Of a DNA stretch of 64,000 nucleotides, positions 11,017 to 23,079 are shown piece by piece. Source of the DNA: Gnetum montanum (lineage: Eukaryota; Streptophyta; Gnetopsida; Gnetales; Gnetaceae); contig MNCI01027017.1 of NCBI GenBank assembly GCA_015680685.1, positions 246,985-310,984 of the forward strand, written 5' to 3'. The notes below the pieces were generated by a model. That model was not told the origin of the DNA and ran no database searches. It saw nothing but the letters and a program-made list of their open reading frames with translations. Position 1 is the first letter of the stretch. Every line of letters starts with the position of its first letter. The translations under genes and the position numbers were made by a program.

Positions 11017-12963
11017 ACTGAATGAAAACTCATCCTCGAGTTCTTTACAAAATATTGGGAAGGTATGGGATTATTGACTTGAATGACAACTAATGGTGGA
11101 TGAAGTGACATGTGAATGGATCAACATTACAATACATGGCAACATTAGTGTTCATGACCACAAGAGAGAGAGAGAGAAAAGGAGAACATGTGTTGCTGCT
11201 AACGCCAAGATTGCACCTTTCGTTGTCTATCCATGAGTGCCCCATCAATCTTGTTCTTTACACAACTATTCCAGCACCAGTCCATCCTGAGTGTTTCCTC
11301 CAGGTCCATTCCATTGCTATACGATTGTCATTTGCACACACAACACAGTCACATATGAGCAAGGATAAGTAAATCACAATACAGTTGATACCTTGATTCG
11401 GTGTAAGGTCCATTGGCTGAGTTCTGATATGGCTAATACGGATTCTAGAGATATAACACTAGCAACTACCCAAGGTGTAGGGGTTAGAAAAAATTGAAAA
11501 AATTGGACCAGGGCCCCCATGACTAAGAGCGATCCTCCAGTAGCAATAAAATGGAAAAAGATAAGGAATAAGAAAGATGGAGAAAAAGAAACAACTACAA
11601 TGCCAAAAAAATGGATGTCAGAGGTGGAAATGAACAAAACAAATGTTGATTGCAGAAATGTTTAAAGAAAAGAAGTTAACTAATGCACCAAATAGGAATG
11701 CCAGTGGGTCCTCCCCAAAGCAGGCTCATGCCTTTTATGCCTTGACAAACCCACATTCAAAGAGTTCGAAGGCTTTGGAAATGTCATTTAGGAGCAAGAG
11801 TTAAAGACTTAACCCCAAGAATTCACCAAAGAGAAGACAATGCATCATCCAAAATATATACTACTGATACAATTGGCAATGAGGTGGAAGATGGAAAAAG
11901 AATGATTGGAAGAAGAGAATGGAATGGAGTGCCAAGAGCAAGGTGATGTACAGTCCCTTGTGTATTTATGGTTAATGTGATTGAGTAGATCTCATTCCAA
12001 ATCTAGCCTCAAACAATCCACAGCCAGTGACTTCACATTAGTACACTTAGTCAATCCATCCACTTGAAGTAACAAGAATGCTTCTACCAGAGAGTCACCA
12101 CCATTCCGAGGAAATGAGAAAGGGAAAAGTAGAAAGCGAGAAAGGGCCTTAGTAAGAGGGAACATGTTTGCTTAGTTCCATAACTAGTGCTTGTAGCCCA
12201 AATGATTATTTTGTCTAAGGGTTGTGCTTTGAATTCTCACTGTTTTTTTTTTTTTTGCATGAGAACCACACCATGCAAAGACTTATTTTTATTAGCTTAG
12301 CTTCTCGAAAATGAGGCGGCGTCAGAATGGTAAGGAAAACTCAAGAAGAAAACATCCAAGCACCCAAGAGAATGGCCAACACAAATGCATCAAATCCCCT
12401 TGAAGTCACACCCTTTTCAGTCCTTGAGTCTTTTCTCAGTTTAAGAAATGCCTAGTCACCAATTCGTTAATAGTTTTATTATTAAGAAAGGGACCGTACA
12501 ATTCCAAGCCAAGAGAGACCATAGAATTTTCATGAATGCATGGATGACATGGACACATTGCCTATTATATCAAAAGAACCATACCTTAGTGTCAACATTA
12601 TAACTCAAAGGTAAAAACGAAACATTAGCAATCAATAGAATACAGTTCATACCACCATCGAGAGCACTTATGAGGTGATGAACCTAACAAAACAAACAAA
12701 GATAAAAACAAGAACAAAAACAAAAAAACAAGAACAAAAAAAACAAAAGCAAAAATAAAAACAAGCAAAACAAACAATCACACAAAGAAATGAAAAAGTA
12801 TAAACAATGTTGCAAAACAAAAACAAGAAAAGTTAAAGAAATTTGTGAAATAAAAATGTGTAAAACAAAAACTTAAAAAGGAACTGAGGGCCTCAATTGG
12901 TTAGTAGAGATGGCCATCTCCCTCATGACTGAGTTAGAAGGGGGAGATCCGAAATAGTGAGCA
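11017..12963 (-). other. Element A 3' untranslated region
   Basis: About 1.9 kb without supported genes, matching the 3' UTRs of E and F in reverse. On the + strand 12680-12880 is strongly A-rich (T-rich on the coding strand), as just after pol in E and F. Small open frames (11112-11372, 11374-11637) are not conserved between copies. Confidence 0.75.
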
Positions 12964-14172
12964 GGGTCATCCCTTCTCAAAGGTATTATGTGCACTAACC
13001 ATTCTAAATTCATGGAAAGGTTTGATCTGTTGCACATTGACTAACAATCTCTTATCAGGGCTCTCAAGTTTGTATATGGTCATGGCCCCTAAAGAAAAGG
13101 TTGTATGAATAATGTAAGGTCCTTCCCACAGCATTTGAAATTCGGTGCGTTGTGGCACATGTGTGGGGTTCTAGTAGAGAACCTTATCTTTTAGTTGATA
13201 TTTAACCTTTCAAATCTTGAAGTCATGACGTTGCTTGTTATATGCCTTGTGCAACTCATTTTATGATAGGGCAGTTAATCAATTTTCATCTAGCATGTTT
13301 AAAGTTTCCAACCTTTTTTTTATGCTAGATTAAGATCGAGGTGGAGGTCACAAGCCATTGATAGTGTACGGAGCTCGGTTTGAATTGGAAGCGTTGGAAG
13401 CTTTCCATACACTAACTCATAGGGAGAGTAGCCTATAGGGAGTTTCCAAGTGGAGCGGTATGCCCAAAGAGCATCATTCAGTTTAGTGCTCCAATCTTGC
13501 TTATACTTGTTAATTGTCCTTGTCAATATTTTAGTGATCTCCCTGTTGGTGACCTCGGCTTGTCCATTAGCTTAGGGGTGAAAAGGTGTAGTCAATTTAT
13601 GTTCAACTCCTAAGCATTGCATTAACTTCTGAAAAGTCGCACATGTGAAATGTGTTCCATTATTCGAAATAAGTGCACGTGGCACACCAAACCTATTTAT
13701 GATTTGTTATTGCATAAATTGTGTAGCTATAGATGATGTGCAATCCGTAACAATAGCTACTTCAGCCCATTTCGTTAAATAGTCTACGACAACTACAATG
13801 TAGGCTTTTCCATTGGACATTGGTGTAATGGGCCCCATAAAGTCTATTCCCCAAATGTCGAAGGGTTCCAACAGTTGAATCCATTGTTGCGGACCCTCCA
13901 TTTTAGCGGTCATTCCCCCATCACATTGACAATGCTCACAAGATCATACAAATTGATGGGCATCCCAAAATAATGTTGGCTAGTAATATCCTGCAAGTAG
14001 GATCTTAATAGCTATTTGTCTCCCCACATAGTGACCCCCACAAGGGCCTTCATGAGCATCTTGGAGAACTCTCAATTGGTCTACCTCGGGCATGCACCAT
14101 TGAACCAAGCCATCAGGACACACTTTGTAAAGTTGTCTGTTGATCTCCATGAAGCACTTGTCTCTATAAAGA
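12964..14172 (-). pseudogene. Integrase of element A
   Basis: Integrase inserts the cDNA into host DNA. The N-terminal HHCC zinc domain is visible (HEGPCGGHY, then CEHCQCDGG). The core begins WGIDFMGPI, keeping the first catalytic aspartate. The second motif reads SNNGTHF where DNG is expected, so the second aspartate is asparagine. The third block [12 protein letters not shown] keeps its glutamate. The C-terminal part follows to about 12967. Several stops break the frame. The enzyme would be inactive even if translated. Confidence 0.88.
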
Positions 14173-14800
14173 AACTATTGTTTCTTCCTAAAGTCCAACT
14201 CCTGTGGTGTTTGTTGGGTAAGGAGATAGGTGAGAATGCTACTATACCAGTTCGTCTCCATGGGTTTCACTACACCAAAAAAGAGGGCTTCATCAGGAAA
14301 ATAATCAAACATTACATATTCATCCTCTTTGTTATCCCAGTGCAACCGAGATAAATGATCTGCAACTATGTTCTTGGTGCCTTTTTGATCGACCATCATT
14401 AGATCGAACTCCTGTAGGATTACTAGCCATCGTATAATACGAGGGCTAACCATTGGCTTGTTCATGAGAAACCATATTGCACTATGATCCGTGTGGACAA
14501 ACACTTTGTAACCTAACACATAGTACCTAAACTTATCCAATGCAAACACTACAGCCATTAACTCCTTCTCTGTAGTGGTGTAGTTAAGTTGTGCACCATC
14601 GATACTCCTACTTGCACAGTGGATGTAGTAAGGATGTTTTTGGTCATCTAACTATGTAAGTACAGCTCCTAAGGTGTACTTGGATGCGTCAGTCATTATA
14701 TGGAATGGTTTGGACTAGTTGGGAGCTTGTAGAATGGGAGTTTCTACAAGCTTTTGTTTCAGAGTTTGGAATGCTTGTTCACATTCCTTGGTCCACTCAA
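14173..14800 (-). pseudogene. RNase H of element A
   Basis: RNase H removes the RNA strand after reverse transcription. Motifs are TDASKYTLGAVL, TTEKELMAVVFALDKFRYY, FVHTDHSAI and IVADHLSRL, so the acidic residues of the fold can be seen. A stop lies shortly after the first motif (LT*LDDQK), a position also interrupted in F. The downstream region leads into the integrase zinc domain. Confidence 0.88.
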
Positions 14801-15808
14801 ATGGTACGTCCTTCTTTGTTAGCTCTACCAATGGTTTGGCAATCTTGGAGAAGTTCTCAATGAATCTCCTATAGTAGCCAGTATGTCCAAGGAATGACCA
14901 AATGTCTTTGATAGTTTCCGGTTGCCGGGTGATTCCTTGGATGATCCTAATTTTGTTTAGGTCTACCTCTATTCTTGCGTGTGTAACCTTATGCCCAAGT
15001 ACTATGCCTTCTTAGACCATTAAATGGCTTTTCTTCCAATTGAGACTTAAGTTAGTTTCTACGCATCTTTTCAACACTTGCTCTAATCGGTCCAAGGCTT
15101 GATCAAAACTTGTTCCATAGGTGGAGAAGTTGTCCATAAAGACTTCTACTTCGTTCCCTATCTGCTGTTGGAAGATGCTTAGAACTAGGCGTTGAAACAT
15201 GGTAGGGGCATTGCACAAGCCAAAAAACATTTGTTTATATGAAAACGTTCCCCAAGGACTGGTGAATGTTGTCTTGGCTTGGTCTTTTGAAGCTATCCGT
15301 ATTTGGTTGTATCCACTATAGCCATCTAGAAAACTGTAATAGCAATGTCCTACTATGGTGTCTAAGACTTGGTCAACGAATGCAACAAAAAGTAATCCTT
15401 AAATGTTGCCATGTTCAATAGCCTAAAATCTATGCACATCCTCCATTTGCCTCCCTTTTTAGGCATGATCACCAGAGGGCTAACCCATTTGTTATCAGCA
15501 ATGGGATATATGAACCCATCCTTAAGAAGCTATTCTATTTCTTCTTTTACTACTTTCTTTAATTTTGGGTTCAATTTCCTCTGTAGTTGTTTTCGAGGTT
15601 TCATGGAGGAATCAGTGTAAATCCTATGTTGGCATATCCTAGGATCTATTCCAGTTAATTCGGGATATGACCAGGAAAAGGCTTTTGACCACTTGTTTAT
15701 TACTTTTAGTAGTCTTGCTTTTTGTTTGGAAGAAATTCTTGCGTTGATGATTATCAATTTTCCATTTTCAAGGGTCATATATTCTAAACTAGTGGGCAAT
15801 GGTTTCAA
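14801..15808 (-). pseudogene. Reverse transcriptase of element A
   Basis: Ty3/gypsy RT. The N-terminal part includes AFSWSYPELTGIDPRICQHR and a basic stretch ending KKVVKEEIE. The palm includes FGLCNAPTMFQR, and the catalytic loop reads VFMDNFSTYG, where the second catalytic aspartate of MDD is replaced by asparagine. Frameshifts separate the pieces. The motif wording (VLKRCVETNLSLNWKKSHLM) is Athila-type and near identical to E and F. Confidence 0.9.
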
Positions 15809-16114
15809 ATCTAGGGGCTCTTATTTAAATTTTTCAGAAATTTCCAACTTCCCCTAGTTGATGTTTTCAAGGTTAAGGTTTGGAAGTTGGCAGCAGACTT
15901 GCTCGAGTGCATCTATGCTTTCAATGTAAGCGTTAGTTATTCCTTTAGTTAGTTCCATGCATGTTAGTGAGTTGCTCTCTTGATCAACCATCAACCATTG
16001 TGTGTCTTCTTGTCATGTGGCTGCTGCATACAAGCACTTTTGTATATTAATGTCTTATGCACACCGGTTGCATGCAGGCAATGCTAAACTTTGCACAACC
16101 CATGATCTCTGCAC

Positions 16115-16560
16115 TTAATGGCACCCTGTATCATTGTATGCGATGCATGGAACCTTCTTCTTCTCAATCTTTCCAAAAGTGTTCTTTTTAGATATTTCCA
16201 GGGAAAGATCATGGATTCCTAAGCGTGCATCTATAGTACTTAGCCATGCCCTCCCCATTATTATTGGGAAGTCCCATTTATTTTTGTTCACTTGTATCAC
16301 TAGGAAATTAGCTAGGTACGACCACCCACACATCGTGGTAACAATGTCCTCCACCAGTCCCAAGGGGGCAGTGATGGACTGGTCAGCCAGCTCTAGGCGA
16401 ATATTGCTCTTCTTTAATGGAGGTAGGTTCCAGGCTTTGTACATCTCTTGTGATATTAAGTTGACTTCGGAACCTGAGTCCAGAAGAGCTTTGCATGACT
16501 CATTCCCAACGATTTAGAGATAGATTAAAGGGCTTCTAGGATCAGAGAATTTCCTGGGAA
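16115..16560 (-). pseudogene. Aspartic protease of element A
   Basis: Retroviral-type aspartic protease that cuts the polyprotein. The catalytic motif is intact: LLDSGSEVNLIS. Downstream are APLGLVEDIV, DFLVIQV and PIIMGRAWLSTIDA, a characteristic Ty3/Athila order. It precedes RT and follows the proline-rich end of gag. The frame is interrupted near 16444. Confidence 0.88.
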
Positions 16561-19129
16561 GGTGACCAACCTTAATCCAATCAGTAATGGCATGTGTTAA
16601 CATAATCGTATGCGTTGAGCTCGGTGTTTGGTTTGAAGGGAGATCTAAAGCCTTATTTGATGGGGAGGCTTTCAGAGGTTTAACCGCTTGTGGTTGTGAG
16701 GGCTTGGTTGGACTATTGGCTTTGAAGAAAGGTCTTTTCTTCATATGGTTGTCAGAACCAATAGTGGGTTGAAGATTCATAGCCCTCGTGGCATTGCGTT
16801 GTTGCAGTTGAGTAGGGAGTTCCTCTTGCATTGTTGGAGCAGGTGGTAATGGAGCTATTGGTGTGAGAGTTGCAGATGGATTTGAAGGATGGTATGTTTG
16901 TGGGTTATCTCCCCTAGGAGAAGGAGTTCTATAATACTGATGAGCTTGGTAGTGATGTTGTGATGTAACGTGACTAACAGAGTTACATGGAGAGGTTGGG
17001 TGCTGCACGTAGTAGCCATATGGGTCTAGTTGCAGGTAGGGGTATTGTTGCCTTGGTGGTGGCATCCCCCATGATTGTGGGTATCGCCACTATTGATGTT
17101 GCTCAATGGGTTGTGGTGGAGTTCCACTTGGATAATATGTTGAAGGTTGGTAGAACTGCCTTGGGTTACCTTGGGGATAAGGTAACCATTGGGGTGTTTG
17201 CCGTTTGTGAAGTCGTGGATTGAGTGCATACATCCCAGACTCTTGTAGATGTGAGATCACTGGGCAACATCCCTTAGGATGGTCATATTGGCATATCTTG
17301 CATCCATCATCATTGTCCATGTCTGAATCCACAACCTCTTATGTGATGGCCATTTTGCCCTTACCCTTGTTACGTGTATTATCCACTTCTCTCTTTTTCT
17401 TTTTGTCATAGTCACTACCTCGTTCCCTAGACTCCTCTACGATTTTGAGAATAGTTTCAAACCTACTATCCAGGGAGTCCCATATTTGGTCTACCTTTGT
17501 CGATACTTCTGTTGTTAACTTTTAGAGCAGCAGAGTTTTCCTATTCACCATCTCTTCGAGTGGTGACTCTTCTTCCTCCTCACAAAATCTCACTCCCCTT
17601 TTTCGGAGGGAACGATCTCGGTTGTATTCTTTCGCACTTTCTCTCTTTCGTAGCTCACCTTCTTCTTTTGCTACTTGCTCTAGCAATCTATGAATTTGAT
17701 GAGACCTAAGCTCTAATAATCTTCCTTGGGCATACATTCTAAGGGTTCTCCTTATTTCATGCCTAAGTCCATCTATGAGATGGCATAGTTGATCCCGCTA
17801 CGAATAACCATGGCCAGGGCAATGATGTAACAGTGTGTAATAGCAGCCCATGGCAGCATCCAAGGGTTCATGATTTCCTTTCTTTCATCCTTGGATTTTC
17901 TTTTGTAGGTTAGACACTCGGGAGTATGTTTGGTACTTATCATTAAACAGTTCTAACATTGTACTCCACTTCTGAATGGATTCCAATTCTAAAGACCGGT
18001 ACAAGCTTTTAGCTTCTTTCACTAGTGTCCTTGGGAGCAACTTCAGTTTTTGCCATTCGTTTTCTATGTTTTGCAAGGCACATGCATCGTGGAATCCTTG
18101 TAAATGATTTTGAGGATCAGCGTTGTATCCCCCTTCAAATCATGGGATGTTTTTCATGTCTAACCTCTTGATCCTACTATCCTTTTGGAGCCTTGTTGGA
18201 ACTCTTACAGCCTCCGTTATATCTAGCATGCTTTTAGTTGCGAGTAGGGGTTCTTCGGGATCATCTCATTCATAGCGTCTATGATTTCTACGTGGTTCCC
18301 TACTCTCCCTTCTTTTATGCCTTGATTCCTTAGAGTGCCCTAGTCCTCATTCTCGACTATCTCATCGATGTTTTTCACTTTGTTTTCCTTTATCCTCCTG
18401 ATTGGTTTCTCTATGACTGCGTTTGGACACTGAAGGAGAGGGTGAAGGTGAAGAAGAAGGAGAACCATCACCATGACGATGTTTTCTACCTTCTCCTTGA
18501 TGGTCTTGATCCCGATCGTGATCACGATCAGAATGTCTGCCCTTATTGTGTGTTCATGTTCCCTCGTTAAACACTTCGTGTTTGTGGGTATCAGAACCAG
18601 GGTTGTGAATAGTGGAGTGGAGGTTCTGATACACCACCTCCTGACCATTGTTAGGAGGGGGAACATCATTTTGTGGGGAGCTTGTTGAAGTAGGTTCACC
18701 ATCCTCAATTTTTCTCAAGACGTGCAGAGCATTATGGGATCATTTACCCTTTAAGCATGTATGGTATCTTTCCTGTCACAAGTCCCTTTGACGTTGCGCT
18801 TATGTAGGATGATAGTCCCTTATGTTATGATTGCATGCAATGCATTCTGCATATAAAAGTAGCATGCCTATTCATGTGAGAGCACGAAGGAGCATGTTGG
18901 GAACTGATCAGTCTGGGGGCAATACTATGTTACCATCCAAGCCTCTCCAACGTAGTTGTTCATCTTGGTGGAGAATAAAGGTGAAATCGGGTACATACTC
19001 AACGTGATGAGTATACACCACACGAAACTGCTGAGGAACTGGTGGATCTTGGTTACACATATTATGCCACCAACTATCTCTTGTGTTAGTCCTAGGCAGT
19101 GAAGTGCTCTTATGCGAAGAAGAAGACAT
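16561..19129 (-). pseudogene. gag of element A
   Basis: Structural capsid/nucleocapsid region. The start is set at the ATG ending at 19129 (MSSSSHKST) because F has the same start at 47656. The capsid core includes WSTMLELFNDKYQTYSR near 17960. A zinc knuckle reads CKICQYDHPKGCC (CX2CX3HX4C spacing, as in Athila-type gag) near 17290. A proline- and glutamine-rich linker follows (16514-17065). An RE/RD-rich stretch lies near 18340-18700. Several frameshifts and stops break it. Confidence 0.85.
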
Positions 19130-19254
19130 CTTGTCTTGTATAGTGTGCAATGTACCGTTGTCTTGTCCTTCTATGATTAACCCTAAGGGTTCATTCTAAC
19201 GTTCCAACGATATGGATGATTTCCTATGTTCTATGCAGTGCACAAACAACTAAG

Positions 19255-19273
19255 TCCCTGGAAATGGTGTCAA
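19255..19273 (-). other. Element A primer-binding site
   Basis: On the - strand TTGACACCATTTCCAGGGA abuts the 5' LTR. It differs from the plant Athila-type PBS TTGGCGCCGTTGCCGGGGA at five positions, four of them G-to-A. This PBS class is usually attributed to tRNA-Asp. Confidence 0.75.
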
Positions 19274-20086
19274 TGATGAGTGGCGAGGTACCCCTACACT
19301 CAACCATACGAATACGAGCGTTTCACACATGATCCGAACAAACTCCAACGACTAAGTGCTTACATGCCTTAATGGAACACTCAGAGTTAATCAATCGTTG
19401 TCTTCCCAAACTTACTTGTATTGTCATGGTTGTATGGTGAAGTAAGCTTGAGGTATGTGATTTTTATAGCTTTTGTCCTTTTATGTCTTCTGCTAATAAG
19501 GAGAAGGAGAGAGAACTAAGTGGCTAATTTATCTTAACTATTCATTAATTAGTTTCTAAATGTTCCTAACACTAGTATTTGTTCCCACTTGTTGTACACA
19601 TCCTGAACCAGTGCAACACTGCTGGGATTACCAAACACTAATCGTTACTGGGTTACTGAGCGCTACACGCATGCTCGAAGTGGTCGTACTGAGTGTATTT
19701 AATTAAGAGGATCGAAGGTTGAGAGAGAAATTAATTAACTAGAAAAGCATTAAAAATTCAACAATAATTAATTACTAATTAGCTTAATCTGTATGCTGCA
19801 AGGTTTATCATAAAGTTCATCTTTATTTCTGTACACAAATATGTGCTGAGGTACAAATTTCTCGAATAAAGATCCGCTCACTCTATGACTCCTACTGTGG
19901 GCACATAGAAATTATTCTAACTCTAGGATGACTAAACTGCAAGAATTTGGCTAAGGGTCTAAGTCTAACTACTCTGGAACAAAGGGCACTGCCTCTTATT
20001 TATAGAAGATGAGGCAGGACGTGATATCGCATACACGATATCACATGGCGAATGCGATATTGCATACATAATATCGTGACTCATCA
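19274..20086 (-). repeat. Element A 5' LTR
   Basis: 813 bp from TGATGAG to CTCATCA. A TATAAATA box on the - strand lies at 19997-20004. Four GATATC-type motifs lie between it and the right terminus (about 20020-20080). It keeps the segment CAACCATACGAATACGAGCG that the 3' LTR has lost. Confidence 0.92.
20005..20080 (-). promoter_or_regulatory. GATATC motif cluster in the U3 of element A
   Basis: Upstream of the TATA box the sequence carries GTGATATCGC, ACGATATCAC, GCGATATTGC and ATAATATCGT, four near-palindromes in about 75 bp. The same motif recurs in F and in the A 3' LTR. It is probably a transcription-factor site array; the factor is unknown. Confidence 0.5.
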
Positions 20087-20091
20087 TTGTT

Positions 20092-20606
20092 GTTATAGCT
20101 ATTCATTTGGGTGTTTAAATGCCCACTTCTTGCATTGGTTATGCCCACCACCCAGACCATTATGCAACTTGTATAATGCCTAGGACCACCATGTTGTTGG
20201 GTATGCCACTACCAAATGTAACTCCTAGCACCACCTGAACATAACTCCCACCATGTTCTCTACCACCATTGGTTACCACCAACATAACTCCTATAATGCA
20301 CGTAACTCCTGACACCACCACTGCTGGTTACCACCAATGTAACTCATATAATGCACGTAACTCCTGACACCACCACCATCAGTTACACCACCTCTATGGT
20401 CATTATGGAATCTATGTTCTACACCACCTTGGTCATTACGTCCATGCCATCAAGGCATGATAATATAACTACCACCACAAGCTCACCATTATGAATTGGG
20501 CCCCAATACATGCTTATAAAAATTAACGTTCTTTGTGCTTGGTGCTAAGGGATTAGACTTGTTGATCATGGTAGCATGCCTAGCATGGGCAATGTTGGCA
20601 TCAACA
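20092..20606 (-). repeat. Element B left (3') LTR, second part
   Basis: Continuation of the LTR split by A, ending GGCATCAACA. It contains a 55-bp tandem duplication (20271-20325 and 20326-20380, each starting GGTTACCACCAA) that is single in the right LTR, so it arose after integration. Confidence 0.88.
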
Positions 20607-20996
20607 CTTAGCCCCCAAACTAGGAATTGCATGCAAGTGCAAGGAACAACACAACCATAGAAATCTTAAAAGGAGACGCAGAAGACAGAGGAAAAAGTTA
20701 GGACTCAGGTAAGGATTGCCAAAATACAAATCCAAAAATAAGACTAGGAAAATAGGGGTTTAGAAATTTGAAATAGGATTAAAGATGGGTGATGAGACTT
20801 GGGTAACAAAAATTTTAAAAAACGAATGTTTGGGATCATAGCGTAAAGGGTTCAAAAATTCTCAAAAAAATAAAGCAAAAAGATTTTTTTAAAAAAAGGC
20901 TGAAAACAAAGATTTTTAAGGGAAAAATTCAACAAAAAATAAGTTTCAAAACAAGAGTAGGAAATGAAACGTGCCCTCTTTCTAGCACCAAAAATG
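20607..20996 (-). other. Element B internal region with PPT and PBS
   Basis: Only 390 bp. The left edge CTTAGCCCCCAAACTA is the reverse of a purine-rich tract and is identical in C. The right edge carries GTGCCCTCTTTCTAGCACCA (20971-20990), the reverse of a PBS beginning TGGTGCTAGAAAGAGGGC and lying six bases from the LTR. The same arrangement occurs in C at about 40516-40533. The tRNA was not identified. No coding sequence is seen. Confidence 0.8.
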
Positions 20997-22800
20997 TGTT
21001 GATGCATAAATTTTGGATGCACCAACATTGGAAAAAAAACTTGTTTGAGAAAACTATTGTCTAGCATGCCTCTTATATGGGTACGGAAACTCAAGAATAG
21101 TATCAGCTAAAGAGAGCCATGTGATGTTAAAAAGAGGTAATTAAATTGAAAAATCAGGGAATTTGAATAGGATAATTATCCTAAATTTCAAGACTTCACG
21201 AAAATATAGTAGGCAACCAGAAAAGTTAAACTTTTGCCTAGTTCCTATTGCTACCATTGGTTTGTGCTATTTCGTTGCTATGGATGTTGTCGTAGTTGAT
21301 ATTGCTCATAGCCACCAAGAGAGGGAGAGAAAGAGAGAGATGCAACTACTGTTTGCTCCACATGTTTCAAACATGTTGTTCGTAGCCTTTGTTTCTTGGC
21401 ATGCATGCCGTTCTATTTGCCACGTGTGCCATTGGAGAGCAGAGAGGCTAGGCCCTTGCACCACCACTTGGAGTGCATGCCTATTATTGTTTGTGGTCAC
21501 TTGCTACTGTCTACCATAGATGCGCCTACCATAGATGTCATCATTTGTGCACCACCTACCGTTAGTGTAAGAAAACCCAAGGAGGTTTCCTGCTATAACT
21601 TCACCATCACTGAGAGAGACTGCTTACCATAGTGAATGTCATGTGCCCACAGTTAGGTATCGATACACCATACACCTAGTTTGCTGCACATGCGCGTCAC
21701 CTTCATTGCTGGAGAGGAAAATAGAACCTCATGCACCCTAATGCTTTTGACATGCAGCTAACGCTACTGCCATTATCACCATCCATAGCTGGAAGAGAGG
21801 CTACCAGCCATCTCTCTCGCAGTTGCTATGGGTACTACCATCATTGTAGGTTTCTTGGTTACTATGTGGGAAAGGGAAGGCCTGTCGTAGCCTGCCACGC
21901 ACCTTGTTGCTGCTGACATGCTATTGTCTACACGTTTGCATCTACCACTGCTACCTTGGAAGCTTGCCTACCTATCATGCAATGTATAGGGAAGTCGCAT
22001 GTTATTGCCAGCTACAGTTGCCACATGCCATCGTTGCTATCATGATCACCATCATCATGCACCATGCTAGAGAGGGAAGAGATTAGCCAATGATGATACT
22101 CCAAAGAAAGAGAAACCATTGTTTGCTAGTTTTCTCTAGAGAGAGGAGTCCTCGATAGATGATCCACCTATTGCCTATTGCTTAGCCCCCCACTCATGCT
22201 AAGAGTCCCCTACTTTCCCCCACAATTATCTGCAACATATCATGCTGCTACAAGAGGGAGAGGGAAGGCTGCAAGTGTTGCTCATCATCTAGCATCACAT
22301 CGCTGCACTAGAGAAAAAGAAGGCCATGTCCCATGTTGCTATTATAGTTGCTCATTTGGGTGTTTAAATGTCCACATCCCGCGTCAGTTACGCTCACCAC
22401 CCAAGTTGTTACGCAACTTCTATAACGTCTGAGACTACCACATCATCAGTTACACCATCACTACACATAATTCCCAGCACCACCCAGACATAACTCTCAC
22501 AACGTTCTCCACCACTGTTGGTTTCCACCAACGTAACTCCTATAATGCATGTAACTCCTGATACCACCACTGTCTGTTACATCACCTCTGTAGCCATTAC
22601 ATAACCCACATTCTACACCACCTAGGCCATTACGTCCATGCCATCATGGCATGGCAACCTAACTACCGCCACAAGCTTGCCATTATGAATTGAACCCCAA
22701 GATGTGCTTGTAAAAATTAACTTTCTTTGTGCTTGGTGCCAAGGGATTAGACTTATTGATCATGGCCCCATGCCTAGCATGGGCAATGTTGGCATCAACA
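20997..22800 (-). repeat. Element B right (5') LTR
   Basis: 1804 bp from TGTTGATGC to GCATCAACA, followed by the CTTAT duplication. It is about 600 bp longer than the C LTRs but clearly homologous over the first 250 bases. It is rich in CAC/GTT-type sequence; the open frames at 21163-21519 and 22178-22432 are not supported as genes. Confidence 0.9.
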
Positions 22801-22805
22801 CTTAT
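22801..22805. repeat. Right target-site duplication of element B (CTTAT)
   Basis: Exact copy of 9018-9022. Confidence 0.9.
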
Positions 22806-23079
22806 ATTGAGAGTCTTTACCATTAGCTATACTTAATTTGTTAAACATGAGTTTGAACCTTTAAGTTAACAACATTCTTGTTATATAAGGAAATATTTGT
22901 CTTATGAGCTATCTATCCAATCTAATCAACACTTTTTGTAGTACTAATAAAAATATTTGTAAAAGCTTCTGGTTTCTCTAGTTTTTTAACTGTCATTGGA
23001 TCATTTTTATTATTGACATTAACTTGAGTTTTCATGTTCAAGTTTTTTTTTTAATTTCAACTTCAATACATTTTTTCTT
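22806..23079. other. Flank of element B, no gene seen
   Basis: AT-rich continuation of the sequence B inserted into. It leads without a visible break into the LINE ORF1 remnant and may be its degraded tail. Confidence 0.35.

Larger units (their letters stand above)
10274..20086 (-). mobile_element. Element A: full-length Athila-lineage Ty3/gypsy retrotransposon nested in B
   Basis: Complete structure in reverse: 3' LTR (10274-11006), PPT, long 3' UTR, integrase, RNase H, RT, protease, gag, PBS, 5' LTR (19274-20086). The 5-bp flanks are ttatt (10269-10273) and ttgtt (20087-20091), a target duplication differing at one base. The two LTRs differ at roughly 8 in 100 bases over the stretch compared by eye, plus a deletion of about 70 bp in the 3' copy, so the insertion is old. 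Many stops interrupt the polyprotein and the RT active site is altered, so this copy is dead. Confidence 0.93.
9023..22800 (-). mobile_element. Element B: large-LTR Ty3-type derivative with almost no internal region
   Basis: Two LTRs of about 1.77 and 1.80 kb flank only 390 bp. The termini are TGTTGATG and GCATCAACA, and the whole is bounded by a perfect CTTAT duplication. The left LTR is split by element A, so without A the element is about 4 kb. LTRs, PPT (next to 20606) and PBS (20971-20990) belong to the same family as element C, which has gag and pol on the - strand, so B is oriented the same way. No gag or pol sequence is present. It is either an internally deleted C-type element or a non-autonomous relative mobilised by C-type proteins. 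Open frames in its LTRs are low-complexity CAC/GTT-rich sequence, not genes. Confidence 0.9.

Noticed and set aside
12680-12880. A-rich tract resembling a poly-A tail of a LINE
   Set aside because: The same tract, T-rich in sense, follows pol in E and F, so it is part of the Athila 3' UTR.
16134-16517. 127-codon open frame on the + strand
   Set aside because: It is the antisense of the element A protease.
21163-21519. 118-codon open frame and others in the B LTRs (9295-9639, 10092-10461, 22178-22432)
   Set aside because: They lie in low-complexity CAC/GTT-rich LTR sequence and are not conserved between the two LTRs of B or in C.
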